DNA of 64,000 nucleotides from Candidatus Vicinibacter proximus (GCA_016713905.1 JADJOE010000001.1:1-64000); one strand, 5' to 3'; counted from the first letter of the stretch, positions 1 to 8,174 are shown. Made by a program: numbers and translations. The notes: a model not told the origin generated them from the letters alone.

Positions 1-55
1 TTCGCCCTTCTTTTCTGTCGTGGTTGTTCGTTGTCATTTCGTGTCTGTCTTTGGT

Positions 56-141
56 GCGTTGGCTTGGTGGCTCTTTTGGATTTTTTTAGCGTTGGTCTGT
101 GCGTTGGAAAAAAATACAAATGTGCCACCAAATGCGTTGGC
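56..141 (+). repeat. Imperfect hairpin with GCGTTGGC motifs (attC-like), cassette boundary 1
   Basis: Arms 64-87 and 108-131 pair at 21 of 24 positions, with mismatches clustered in the middle of the stem. The 20-nt loop (88-107) carries AGCGTTGGT and GCGTTGG. GCGTTGGC also sits directly before the left arm (56-63) and two bases after the right arm (134-141), where its last base overlaps the stop codon of the restriction gene. The architecture matches the hairpin at 5911-5993 although the stem sequences differ. Conserved fold with divergent sequence is how integron attC sites behave; that this is a recombination site is inference. Confidence 0.6.
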
Positions 142-2702
142 TATATTTTTAATGTGTCTTCTAATGTCTTTTTAAATTCGTTTTCGTTTGCATAGTTGTA
201 GAAAGGAACACCTGTTATTACATAATTGTCTGTGTCAATTTTGATGGTCTTTTCTTCTTCTCTGATTTGTTTTAAAAACTCTTCTTTCCACTTGTCGTTG
301 GCAATTAAGTGAGCACCTTTTGGCTCAATGAAAACTTGATATGTCAACTCTTTGCCCTTTTTCTGTTTGCAGAATAAAACAAAGTCAGGTTCAAATGCTC
401 TGCCTAATTTGTCAATGATTTTAATTTCTCTTTCGTTACGGATTAAGTAAATGTTAGTGAACTTTTCCTTTAGTCCTTCAAAGCGTCTTTGAAACAATTC
501 AACAAATTTCTTCTCTTCGCTTGTTCCATAGTTAGCATTGTAAACATACCAAGGTTCGTTTGCTACAAAAGCTTCTTGTCCGTCTGCTCTTTCACTGTCT
601 TTGTAAACTTTAATTTCCTTGTCTTTGAAAACCTTGTGAACATATTCTTTGATGTAGTCCGAACCTTCAAACTCTGTCAAGTTTGATTTTATTTCCATTT
701 CAATGCTTTGTAAAAGCCCTTGAATAGCTAATAAAAAGTCGTGGTTTGAAATGTCTGCAAGTCTTGTTTTTGAAGCATTGAAAGTGATTTCTAAACCACC
801 CAAATAGTCTTTGCTGTCAATAAAATTTGAAAGTGATTCTACGTTAGGGAAAAACCTTTCTAAACTGTCAAAGTAGAAATATGGATTTTGAGCCAATGCA
901 AAACGAATGATGTGTTTTGGAATAGCTGAAACTTTAATGTCTTTGCTTTCTGTCTTTTCGGTTGTAGTTTCTTCTTCTTTACTAAATGCACTTGAAATTC
1001 TACCAGAACCCGATGAAAGTGTGAAAGCAAAATTTCTTTTTGAAACTCCTAAGTCTGCAAATGATTTTACATTGTTATAGCTTTTCTCAACTTTCTTGTT
1101 GTAAACAAGTTTACCAGTCTTATAAAACTCAGTTTCTTTAAAGTCAAGTTTTAAAGTAAGTTGCTTTGTTACCAATTTATCTTCGTCCTCATAAATTCCT
1201 GATTCTACAAGGGCTTTCTTTAATTCAGAAATATATCGGCTGTCTTCTTTTGTATGGTAATAAAGTTCCTCCAGTATTTTTAAATCATTACCTTGGTCAT
1301 CGTCATATTTTCTTGTGTATTTGTCTTGTCCTTCTTCCAATGCAAAGGGGAAATATCTTGCTCCTCGTCCAATTAATTGGGCTTCTGCAAGTGTTGTTGC
1401 TCCAACGGTAGTATTTGTTCCTCCTGTGTTCTGACCTTCATACAAACGGACAATATCATATAAATTCAAAACGTCCCAACCTTCGTTTAATTTTTGCACT
1501 GCAAAAACGGCACGAATCGGATTGTTCTCATCTTCCAAAGTGTTTAACAGAAGTTGATTTTTCTCTGCTTCTTCATCGTTGTTTGCACTGATGCAATTTT
1601 CAAAACGGAAATTCGATTTTATTCTTCTTGAAATTTCGGCTGATGAAATATTGATGGAATCAAAGAAGTTAAACGCTTTTTGAACTATTGAAACTGTTGC
1701 TGTATTTCTTATTTGGTCAACCAATTGAGCTGACATTAAATCAATAAGATTGTGAAAATCTACCTTGTTCTGTTCGGATTCCTTTATTGTCTTTTTAGCC
1801 TTGAAAAGAATTACAGGCTTTAAATTTATATTGTTTGCTGTTGCCAACTCTTGACGATACAAGTTTAAAATCAATGCTTGTATTATTCTTTCTTGTTGGT
1901 CAAAGCCTGACCTTATAAGATTTATTTCTTTTGAATATTTGTCAATTCTAAATTGGGCAAGGTCGTATTTGAAAATTACTTTGTCTTGATACTTTTTTAA
2001 AATTTCGGCATTATCATAGTCAAGTGTTGCGGTAAATTCTAAAAGTATGTTGTCGAAATTCTGTTTTAGAATTTCAATTACAGTTCCTTCCCAACTGCCA
2101 AATAAATCACCGTTGTTTTTTGTTGCTGAACTTAAATGGTGTGCTTCATCTGCTATTAGCACCATTTTTTTGTCCTTGAAATCTTCGTAAGTAACGCTGT
2201 TTTCTTTGGTGTTGTTTAAGTCAATGTGAAGTTGCTGAATGGTTGTGAATTTGATATTGATGTTTTTATCATCAGCACTTTCAAAAGTGTCGGTTTCTTT
2301 TATGTAAACTTCCTTTCCGTCAATTACTATTTTGTCATTGAACAAATATTTTGAAGCCTGTGGATTCAAAAAGTTGTCTTTTGTTTTTTTGATGATGTTA
2401 TTTGAGTTTACAAAAAACAGAAAGTTTCTAAAACCTTTTTCATACAAGTAAAGCATTAAACCAGCCATTACCAAAGTCTTTCCGCTACCTGTAGCCATAT
2501 TATACAACAAATGAAATGGCTTCTTAGGTCTGCCTTCAAAATCTTCGTTGTGGCAAATTATGTAACGTTGAAAAGATTCTATTTGGTAAGGTCGTTGACC
2601 AAATCCAGTTTTAAGATTGTCAGTTATGTAATTGGGAACAGGAACACGGGCAATTTCTCTTTTACCAAACTCCTGCACCAATGTGTCGTGTAAAAAACTC
2701 AT
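141..2702 (-). CDS. res: Type III restriction enzyme, Res subunit (DEAD/DEAH helicase-nuclease)
   Basis: Restriction subunit of a type III restriction-modification system: it translocates or senses along DNA using ATP and cleaves when two unmodified sites meet, in complex with Mod. The 853-residue protein has Walker A MATGSGKT (about residues 69-76), the DEAH box ADEAHH, a helicase motif VI-like EAQLIGRGARYFPF, and a C-terminal PD-(D/E)xK nuclease core (EPDFVLF, then FIEPKGAH). Length and order fit the family. It lies 5 bp after the Mod reading frame and is the last gene of a minus-strand operon with XRE and 5'-nucleotidase genes. Its stop codon touches the hairpin at 56-141. The frame is intact although Mod is broken, so restriction without modification would be toxic if the Mod frameshifts were real. 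Confidence 0.93.
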   Translation of the reverse strand: MSFLHDTLVQEFGKREIARVPVPNYITDNLKTGFGQRPYQIESFQRYIICHNEDFEGRPKKPFHLLYNMATGSGKTLVMAGLMLYLYEKGFRNFLFFVNSNNIIKKTKDNFLNPQASKYLFNDKIVIDGKEVYIKETDTFESADDKNINIKFTTIQQLHIDLNNTKENSVTYEDFKDKKMVLIADEAHHLSSATKNNGDLFGSWEGTVIEILKQNFDNILLEFTATLDYDNAEILKKYQDKVIFKYDLAQFRIDKYSKEINLIRSGFDQQERIIQALILNLYRQELATANNINLKPVILFKAKKTIKESEQNKVDFHNLIDLMSAQLVDQIRNTATVSIVQKAFNFFDSINISSAEISRRIKSNFRFENCISANNDEEAEKNQLLLNTLEDENNPIRAVFAVQKLNEGWDVLNLYDIVRLYEGQNTGGTNTTVGATTLAEAQLIGRGARYFPFALEEGQDKYTRKYDDDQGNDLKILEELYYHTKEDSRYISELKKALVESGIYEDEDKLVTKQLTLKLDFKETEFYKTGKLVYNKKVEKSYNNVKSFADLGVSKRNFAFTLSSGSGRISSAFSKEEETTTEKTESKDIKVSAIPKHIIRFALAQNPYFYFDSLERFFPNVESLSNFIDSKDYLGGLEITFNASKTRLADISNHDFLLAIQGLLQSIEMEIKSNLTEFEGSDYIKEYVHKVFKDKEIKVYKDSERADGQEAFVANEPWYVYNANYGTSEEKKFVELFQRRFEGLKEKFTNIYLIRNEREIKIIDKLGRAFEPDFVLFCKQKKGKELTYQVFIEPKGAHLIANDKWKEEFLKQIREEEKTIKIDTDNYVITGVPFYNYANENEFKKTLEDTLKI

Positions 2703-2707
2703 TGTGC

Positions 2708-2950
2708 TTATTTTTTAAGTTGGTAAAAATCTTGAGTTACTTTCTTTTCTTCTGCCGAAACCTCAAAGTCTTTGTCATTAAGCGAAGATAGATTTACATA
2801 CAATTGGTTTTTGTCTAACAACTCAACCAAATGTTGTTTTTGTTCTTCTAAATTCAATGCTTTAAAATCTTCAATTTGTGCTTCTTGCTTTTGCAAATCA
2901 ACATTGTAGTTAAGGAAAGATTTTGCTTTCATCTCCTCCCAAATTTTCAA
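2708..2950 (-). CDS. mod: C-terminal fragment of type III Mod methyltransferase (frameshifted)
   Basis: The 80 residues (LKIWEEMKAKSFLNY ... DKNQLYVNLSSLND) are the conserved tail of type III Mod proteins, not an independent gene. The main Mod frame ends at 2947-2949 with AAG CAG TTT TGA. One more T in the T4 run (plus-strand A4 at 2949-2952) would read CAG TTT TTG AAA ATT TGG, joining the two frames as KKQFLKIWEEM. An ATG at 2930-2932 is available as a separate start, but family alignment argues for fusion. The alternatives are a sequencing indel, a real mutation, or separate translation through the TTGA overlap. Confidence 0.8.
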   Translation of the reverse strand: MKIWEEMKAKSFLNYNVDLQKQEAQIEDFKALNLEEQKQHLVELLDKNQLYVNLSSLNDKDFEVSAEEKKVTQDFYQLKK

Positions 2951-4404
2951 AACTGCTTTTTGTCTTTGGCAGTTTCAATTTGTTCAATAAATTTTTGATT
3001 AGATTTTTTTAGTTCGAGGTAAACAAATTCATCATTATCCTTCATTATTTTTTTTACTCTTTCCGTTGTAACAGTTTCGATATAATCCATCTGTTCACAA
3101 AGAATAAATTTTCTTTTTCCACCATCTTCTTTGTTCAAGTCTATAACAGCTTGAGCAGTTGTTCCTGAACCTGCGTGATAGTCCAGAATTATATCATCAT
3201 TTTCAGTCCATAATTCTGTTATTCGTTTTAATAGATTGGTGTTTTTTGGATTTTTAAATACAGCATCACCCATTAACTTTTTTAATTCGCTTGTAGCTGA
3301 AGAAGTTAAAAAATTATCATCCCACCAAGTTGTTACAGTTTGTTTTGAAAGTGCAGCTTTTTCCTTGTAATACTTTTGTTGAAGTCCAGTAGCTGTTTTA
3401 ACAACCAAGCCTTCCTCATACATTTTTTGCATTTTTTCTTTTGAAAATCTCCAATATCCTTCAATTCCTTCAAATGTGTAAAAAGGATTTCCTTTTGAAG
3501 CTCCGCCTGGTCCATCTACAGGAACTAATTTATAATCGCCTCGGTCATCTTTTAGTTTAAAACCATCCAGAGATTTTTTTACCCCAAATTTCTCTTTTTT
3601 TGAAAATACCAATCGTTCATTTTTTGCAAAAAGCAAAATATGGTTATGGTTAGGAGAGATGATTTTATCATTTGAAATTGAACCTCTTGATTTATGACAA
3701 ATATCTGCTATGAAATTTTCTCTTTTGAAAATTTCATCCATAAGCACTTTGCAATAATGAGCTTCTTTATCATCTAAACTAACAAAAATTACTCCATCAT
3801 CAGTAAGTAAGTCTTTAGCTATTTCAAGCCTATTCTTCATAAAAGTCATCCAAGAAGAATGATTGAAATTATCATTATAATTGAAGCCGTCTCCACCAGT
3901 ATTATATGGTGGGTCTATGTAAATCAGTTTTACTTGTCCAGCAAACTCCTCTTTTAATGAATGAAGTGCTAAAAGGTTATTTCCTTTAATAATTAGGTTG
4001 TCGGTAATTATTCCTTTTTCGTTTCGGTTAAATTTAATAAGTGGTTTTTCGCCTTCGGTTGTGTAGCGTTTGGCATTGGTTAAAACCTTTGGCTCTAATA
4101 GTTGGGTAATTTCGTCTTGTGCAAGTGTTTCATTAAAAAATATTTCTTCACTTTTATCTTCTTCACGACTTTGTCCGCCCTCCAAAACGCAGTCTTTAAA
4201 AGGCCAAACTAAAGCAACCTCGTTGCGTTGCTTCAAATATTTTCCGTCAATGTTTAAACCAACTTTGTTTTTGTATGAAGTATAGCTATCATTCAAATAA
4301 TTCTTTTGCTCCAAGAACTGCACAAATAAAGATTGGTTGAAAACCAAAACACCTTTAATGTCAAGAAAGAACTTTGCTTTTAGTTCCTTGTCATCAAGCA
4401 ACAA
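2947..4404 (-). CDS. mod: Type III DNA methyltransferase Mod, main reading frame (frameshifted at both ends)
   Basis: Site-specific N6-adenine methyltransferase and target-recognition subunit of the type III system; Res depends on it for DNA recognition. Motif IV IDPPYNTGGD (DPPY, catalytic) and the AdoMet-binding motif DYHAGSGTTAQAV are both present, with DPPY before the FxGxG-like motif (beta-type order). The region between them is the presumed target-recognition domain. Translation from 4404 would need a TTG inside LIGLLLDDK, which is not the natural start. The family N-terminus is encoded upstream from ATG 4531, out of frame because of an A7 tract at 4492-4498 (A6 restores KKEPNYVTDNGELKKW). 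The tail is in another frame at 2708-2950. The product as written is probably inactive. Confidence 0.88.
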   Translation of the reverse strand: MLLDDKELKAKFFLDIKGVLVFNQSLFVQFLEQKNYLNDSYTSYKNKVGLNIDGKYLKQRNEVALVWPFKDCVLEGGQSREEDKSEEIFFNETLAQDEITQLLEPKVLTNAKRYTTEGEKPLIKFNRNEKGIITDNLIIKGNNLLALHSLKEEFAGQVKLIYIDPPYNTGGDGFNYNDNFNHSSWMTFMKNRLEIAKDLLTDDGVIFVSLDDKEAHYCKVLMDEIFKRENFIADICHKSRGSISNDKIISPNHNHILLFAKNERLVFSKKEKFGVKKSLDGFKLKDDRGDYKLVPVDGPGGASKGNPFYTFEGIEGYWRFSKEKMQKMYEEGLVVKTATGLQQKYYKEKAALSKQTVTTWWDDNFLTSSATSELKKLMGDAVFKNPKNTNLLKRITELWTENDDIILDYHAGSGTTAQAVIDLNKEDGGKRKFILCEQMDYIETVTTERVKKIMKDNDEFVYLELKKSNQKFIEQIETAKDKKQF

Positions 4405-4456
4405 GCCAATAAGTTCAGCATCATAATTCTGTGCTTTATTTATTACAACCCATTTT

Positions 4457-4531
4457 TTAAGTTCTCCGTTGTCGGTAACGTAATTGGGTTCTTTTTTTCA
4501 GTTGCTTTTCAAGTGTTTCGTATAATTTCAT
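4457..4531 (-). pseudogene. mod: N-terminal fragment of mod, cut off by an A7 homopolymer frameshift
   Basis: ATG at 4531-4529 overlaps the stop codon of the upstream nucleotidase gene as ATGA, the usual arrangement for translational coupling. The frame gives MKLYETLEKQLKK, the expected start of type III Mod proteins, then runs into the A7 tract (plus-strand T7 at 4492-4498) and stops at 4457-4459. Removing one A continues directly into EPNYVTDNGELKKW and the main frame, so the intact gene would span 4531 to 2708. Confidence 0.8.
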
Positions 4532-5487
4532 TTCTCGTCTTTTGCTTTAGTGATTGATAATTTTCCATTTAATTTCAGTAATGGAGAATCTGATGCGTAA
4601 GGCACTTTCCCTGAAGGAACTACTTTAGCTGAATCAGTTAAGTGAACTTCTTGGTCGTCAAAAAATATGTGTGCTCCAAACGCTTTTAAAACATTGTCTT
4701 TTGAAAGTCCACCCAAAAAATAGGCTTCGTCAACATATACGCCCCATTTGCGAAGCGTTTTGATAACTCTCATATGTGATGGGGCATTCCTTGCTGTTAC
4801 AATTGCTATTCTCAAAGGAGAAAGTTCAATTGTTGTTGGTAATTCTTCTTGAATTTTTGAAAGTTTAATTAGCAATTTCGCAAACGGACCTTCTCCCAAT
4901 GGTTCGTCTTGATGTTCTTGTTCATATTTATGAAAGGCTTCAATTCCTTCTGTTTTGTATCTGTGTTCCGATTCATCTGAAAACAAAACTGCATCTGCAT
5001 CAAATGCAATTTTCACTCTGTTGTCACTGGGTTTAATTTCTGTTGGCGGTTCGTAAATATAAGCGGCTGCACATTTTTTAGAATCAATTACACTTTGAAC
5101 ATCTTTAAGGTCTTTGCTTAAAAATAAGTCAATATCAAAAGCGTCAATATAAGGTGCTAAAGGTTCACCACCACTAAACGCCATTCTTGTAATGTCCAAA
5201 TTGTATTTACCAACGGAGTTCATAATTCTTACACCTGTTTCGGGGCTGTTTCTCGACATTACAACAACTTCAACAATTCTTTTCTTAGCATTTTCATTTA
5301 AGTGAAGTAAACTCTGAACAAGATGGAAAGCCGTCCCAAGTTCTAAGGGTTCATCCTCGTGTTCAAGTTGATATTTTCTAAAACCAGAAATACCTTCGGT
5401 ATTAAAAATTTCATTTTCCTTTTCAAGATTGAAAAGTGCTCGGCTGGAAACTCCAACAACTAATATTTCGGAAAAATCTACAGCCAT
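4528..5487 (-). CDS. Cytosolic 5'-nucleotidase 1A-like protein (5'-nucleotidase superfamily) in the R-M operon
   Basis: The 319 residues resemble cytosolic 5'-nucleotidase I along most of the length: VGVSSRALFNLEKENEIF near the N-terminus, FSGGEPLAPYIDAF in the middle, FDADAVLFSDESEHRYK (about residues 165-181) and AHIFFDDQEVHL near residue 275. The last two are the HAD-type nucleophile-like DxD and the acidic metal-binding motif. Family members hydrolyse (d)NMPs to nucleosides. The gene starts one base inside the XRE stop codon (TAATG) and overlaps the true mod start by ATGA, so the four genes form one operon. Its role in restriction is unknown. Possible roles are degradation of nucleotides during infection or salvage of products; both are inference. 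Confidence 0.8.
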   Translation of the reverse strand: MAVDFSEILVVGVSSRALFNLEKENEIFNTEGISGFRKYQLEHEDEPLELGTAFHLVQSLLHLNENAKKRIVEVVVMSRNSPETGVRIMNSVGKYNLDITRMAFSGGEPLAPYIDAFDIDLFLSKDLKDVQSVIDSKKCAAAYIYEPPTEIKPSDNRVKIAFDADAVLFSDESEHRYKTEGIEAFHKYEQEHQDEPLGEGPFAKLLIKLSKIQEELPTTIELSPLRIAIVTARNAPSHMRVIKTLRKWGVYVDEAYFLGGLSKDNVLKAFGAHIFFDDQEVHLTDSAKVVPSGKVPYASDSPLLKLNGKLSITKAKDEK

Positions 5488-5822
5488 TATTTTGTTTTCT
5501 TTTTATTGTATTTAATTTTCTCTTCTGCTACTTGCATTGCTTGTAATGCAAGGTCTTCGTCTTGAACTTCATAATAAAGTTTGTCTGAAAGCCAAGCAAT
5601 TATAACTTCATTCTTTTGGTCTTTATAAAAGTTGGCAAGTGATTTTACTTGCTCTTTTGTCGGCATTCTTTTGTCTTGCTCGATTTTGCTCAAGATGGTT
5701 GGGTCAAGCGAAAGTTTAGCTCCAACTTCTCTAAGCAATAGTCCTTTTGCTTCTCGTAATTCTCGTAATGTCGTCCCAATTGTTTTCAATGTGCTTTCTT
5801 TTGACTTGACAAATATTGGCAA
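5487..5822 (-). CDS. XRE-family helix-turn-helix regulator of the R-M operon
   Basis: Small DNA-binding protein. A Cro/CI-type HTH spans about residues 14-70 (IGTTLRELREAKGLLLREVG, then LSKIEQDKRMPTKEQVKSLA), followed by a Lys-rich tail. It leads the operon and so fits a controller of the R-M genes, limiting restriction while methylation is established. The longest frame starts at TTG 5822; the family usually begins MKTIG, and an in-frame TTG at 5789 would give exactly that, so 5789 may be the real start. No ATG is available in this part of the frame. Confidence 0.85.
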   Translation of the reverse strand: MPIFVKSKESTLKTIGTTLRELREAKGLLLREVGAKLSLDPTILSKIEQDKRMPTKEQVKSLANFYKDQKNEVIIAWLSDKLYYEVQDEDLALQAMQVAEEKIKYNKKKTK

Positions 5823-5910
5823 ATGTAAAAATTATTTTCAGAAAAAAGGTCTAAAGTTGCCTCCAAATTTTCAACAGTCCACTTGTCGGGTGGTGGGTGG
5901 GCTTTGGGTG

Positions 5911-5993
5911 CGGTTGGGCAAAATTAAATGTGGTGTTTTTGTGTCGGCAAGTGCGTTGGCAAAACACCTCTTTTAATTTTGCGAAGCGTTGGC
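5911..5993 (+). repeat. Imperfect hairpin with GCGTTGGC motifs (attC-like), cassette boundary 2
   Basis: Arms 5919-5940 and 5961-5982 pair except for a 3-nt internal mismatch. The loop (5941-5960) is again 20 nt, begins GTGTCGGC and ends GTGCGTTGGC. GCGTTGGC follows the right arm at 5986-5993, and GCGGTTGGGC overlaps the start of the left arm. Loop length, motif placement and central mismatch match the hairpin at 56-141, in the same orientation. The two bracket the 5.7-kb R-M operon. The tyrosine recombinase gene ends 143 bp further on. Confidence 0.6.
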
Positions 5994-6064
5994 ATTTTCG
6001 TCCTCCGTTTCTGTTGGTTTATTGTCGGTCGTGTCGGTCTTTTAGGGTGAGTGCTAACTTCTTA

Positions 6065-6121
6065 TATGTACACCAAAAGTAAACAAAGTCAACTGTTTTT
6101 GTAAGCTATGTACACTTTTAG
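6065..6121 (+). other. Paired TATGTACAC repeats beside the recombinase gene
   Basis: TATGTACAC occurs at 6065-6073 and 6107-6115, 42 bp apart. Just after them, ACCAAAAGT and ACTTTTAGT form an inverted pair. The block sits between hairpin 5911-5993 and the end of the recombinase gene, where an att-type core or a regulatory site could lie. Binding by the recombinase is inference only. Confidence 0.3.
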
Positions 6122-6135
6122 TATGGTATATTTTT

Positions 6136-7233
6136 TTACAAATCGTCAAATGGACTTCGAATGCCTTGTATTTTTTTCTGGCTGACATGGGTATAGATCT
6201 CTGTGGTTCTGCTACTTTTATGACCTAGCAATTCTTGTATATAACGAAGGTCTGTTCCACTTTCTAGAAGATGTGTCGCGTAGCTGTGCCTAAGCCAGTG
6301 GAGACTTACTGCCTTTTGATTTCCGGTTTCCATAAGAGCATTCTTTAGTACCTTGGCAAGACTGGTCTCGCTGTATTTTCCTCCATTTTGTCCTTCAAAA
6401 AGGTAATGCTGTGGCCTATAGGATTTTATATATTCCTCCAGCTGACCCTGCAATTTCTGGCTTAATGGTACCACCCTGTCTTTATTTCCTTTGGATTGCC
6501 GAATAAGCAACAACTTACGTTCGAACATTATATCCGTTAATCTAAGTTCCAGTAACTCACTCCGTCTTAATCCACATGCGTAAATGAGACTCAGCATTAC
6601 TCTGTGTTTAAGGTTTTTTAAACTGTCGAGAATCTGCCTGACTTCTTCTTTGCTGAGTACGTTAGGTAATTTAAAGGAACGTCTGGGACGATGTATTTCC
6701 TCCAGATCTATTAACTTGTTTTCTTCCACCCGAAAAAACAATTTTAATGCGTTGACTACTTGATTCTGATAGGAAGAAGAATAAGCCTTGTAAAGAATGT
6801 AATCGTTATTAAACCTTATGATGTCCTCCAGGACGATCTCATTGATAGGTTTTCCTTTCATGAATTTTAGAAAAACACCTATTGCGTCGAGATAAGTCTT
6901 CTGAGTATTTTTACTGTACCTTTTGCTCTTAAGCCATGCCGAAAATCTTTCCAAAGGAAGGTCATACGCATGTCGAAACCTCTGTTGCTCCTTAACTTGA
7001 TTTAATTTTCTTCTAAGTTCACTTTCGTCCAGCTTGGCGTTTTCTCCAAAACTATTTCTGAGTTCCATGAGCAAGCCTTTTCTGGGAGGAACTTTCCATA
7101 CACGATGATCAGGATCCCATCGTACACCTTGGATTTTCTTAACTGCTGCAATCAAAATTGGATCATACGGAACACGGATGGTGAGCAGCTCCACTCCCTC
7201 TTGCTCCGCTAAGTCTAATAAAATGGTTTCCAT
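6136..7233 (-). CDS. Tyrosine recombinase/integrase with HARP-like N-terminal segment
   Basis: XerC/D-like site-specific recombinase, 365 residues. The catalytic set is visible: Arg in ACGLRRSELLEL, Lys in RQSKGNKDRVVPL, HxxR in LHWLRHSYATHLL, a late His in LLGHKSSRTTEIY, and the nucleophile Tyr in EIYTHVS. A core-binding SAM-like domain (about 95-185) precedes it. The first about 70 residues (VPYDPILIAAVKKIQGVRWD, then HRVWKVPP) resemble the small HARP motif of SMARCAL1-type annealing helicases, which binds forked or single-stranded/double-stranded junction DNA. It is transcribed toward the R-M cassette and ends 143 bp from the boundary hairpin, an integron-like arrangement. No IntI-specific insertion was recognised. 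Confidence 0.88.
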   Translation of the reverse strand: METILLDLAEQEGVELLTIRVPYDPILIAAVKKIQGVRWDPDHRVWKVPPRKGLLMELRNSFGENAKLDESELRRKLNQVKEQQRFRHAYDLPLERFSAWLKSKRYSKNTQKTYLDAIGVFLKFMKGKPINEIVLEDIIRFNNDYILYKAYSSSYQNQVVNALKLFFRVEENKLIDLEEIHRPRRSFKLPNVLSKEEVRQILDSLKNLKHRVMLSLIYACGLRRSELLELRLTDIMFERKLLLIRQSKGNKDRVVPLSQKLQGQLEEYIKSYRPQHYLFEGQNGGKYSETSLAKVLKNALMETGNQKAVSLHWLRHSYATHLLESGTDLRYIQELLGHKSSRTTEIYTHVSQKKIQGIRSPFDDL

Positions 7234-7429
7234 TTGGTAGGTGTTTTATAGTGTTCTTAAAAATATTCATTCGTACTATTTTGCTCAATAAGATATTTGC
7301 AGTGCTTACTAATTCCTGTTTCGCCCTAATATTCCATCCATTAGAAGCTAACTTTATTTTACGGCTTCGCCGTCCTCACTCACATATTCGCAAGTAAGAC
7401 AAGGAAGGTGATTCTTATATTGCGTTCGT

Positions 7430-7921
7430 TCAGTTCAACTGTAATTGATCAGTAGGTATTTCTACCAAAAAAAACATGGACAGATTTTCGAGTTTTAACT
7501 GAACGAATTTTTTGCCGATGAGATCCACCAGTGTTCCGGTATTCCCGGCCAATAAACCGGCTTTTATTTTGACCTGCTTTCCTTTTAACCCTCGGATGGC
7601 CTGAAAGGAATTCTGAATAATCATGGACCCTCCCTTCCGGATCATATCAAGCTCTTCTTCCCTTATAATGGCATCCTGGTTTTCATGGCGTACATAATGC
7701 AGGACGCCCTTTGCCTGAAAGACGGCCTGCCGGTCCTTGTCTTCATTGCACACAAATAAATAAGAAGGAAATGCAGGCACAGTCAATTTCTTCATCCGAT
7801 CCGACCATTGGCGCATGACTTGGACCTTGGGTAAATAGTGTTCTATCCCCAGTCGGGCAAGTTGCTGCTCTACTTTAAATTCATATCTGCCTTGAATATA
7901 TAGGACCTTCCAGCTTGGCAT
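7430..7921 (-). CDS. UpxY-like NusG-family transcription antiterminator
   Basis: 163 residues with a NusG N-terminal (NGN) domain (WKVLYIQGRYEFKVEQQL, then FPSYLFV near residue 55) and a C-terminal KOW-like region (KIKAGLLAGNTGTLVDL). In Bacteroidota such NusG paralogues are usually the first gene of capsule or exopolysaccharide loci and let polymerase read through the long operon. Here no polysaccharide genes follow; the next gene on the strand is the recombinase. It is either an orphan left by rearrangement or it acts on the recombinase/R-M region. ATG at 7921 is clear. Confidence 0.82.
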   Translation of the reverse strand: MPSWKVLYIQGRYEFKVEQQLARLGIEHYLPKVQVMRQWSDRMKKLTVPAFPSYLFVCNEDKDRQAVFQAKGVLHYVRHENQDAIIREEELDMIRKGGSMIIQNSFQAIRGLKGKQVKIKAGLLAGNTGTLVDLIGKKFVQLKLENLSMFFLVEIPTDQLQLN

Positions 7922-7984
7922 CCGTCTAGGGTTAGTTGCCGTGCTAAATTAGAAATAATTTAGAATAGGTCAGGTAAATTTTAA

Positions 7985-8089
7985 GGGAATAAGGGAGAAA
8001 TTAGAGAATTAGAAAATTTGAAAATTAGCTAATGGATGACTGAACGATCTCTGCGACAGCAGAGTATCGTGCGACAGCACGATAAGTGA
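7985..8089 (+). repeat. Dispersed intergenic repeat B, left part (interrupted by IS110 copy 1)
   Basis: AT-rich run of attag-type phrases, then GACTGAACGATCTCTGCGAC and a GTGCGACAGCAC hairpin, ending GATAAGTGA. Its continuation (AAGGAACCGCGAAAGCGGC) lies at 9557 onward, across the insertion sequence. An uninterrupted copy in reverse orientation is at about 24671-24760. Confidence 0.7.
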
Positions 8090-8174
8090 GTATCCATGTA
8101 ATTGAAAAAGGTTTAGCTTTAGTTAAGTGGTCCAAAGGCCACAATTTAAATTAAATAACTAAAAACTAAACCTT

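Noticed and set aside
2940..2960. Programmed -1 frameshift in mod
   Set aside because: The local sequence is C AAA AAG CAG TTT TGA, not a clean X XXY YYZ heptamer, and no strong downstream stem is evident; a missing T is simpler.
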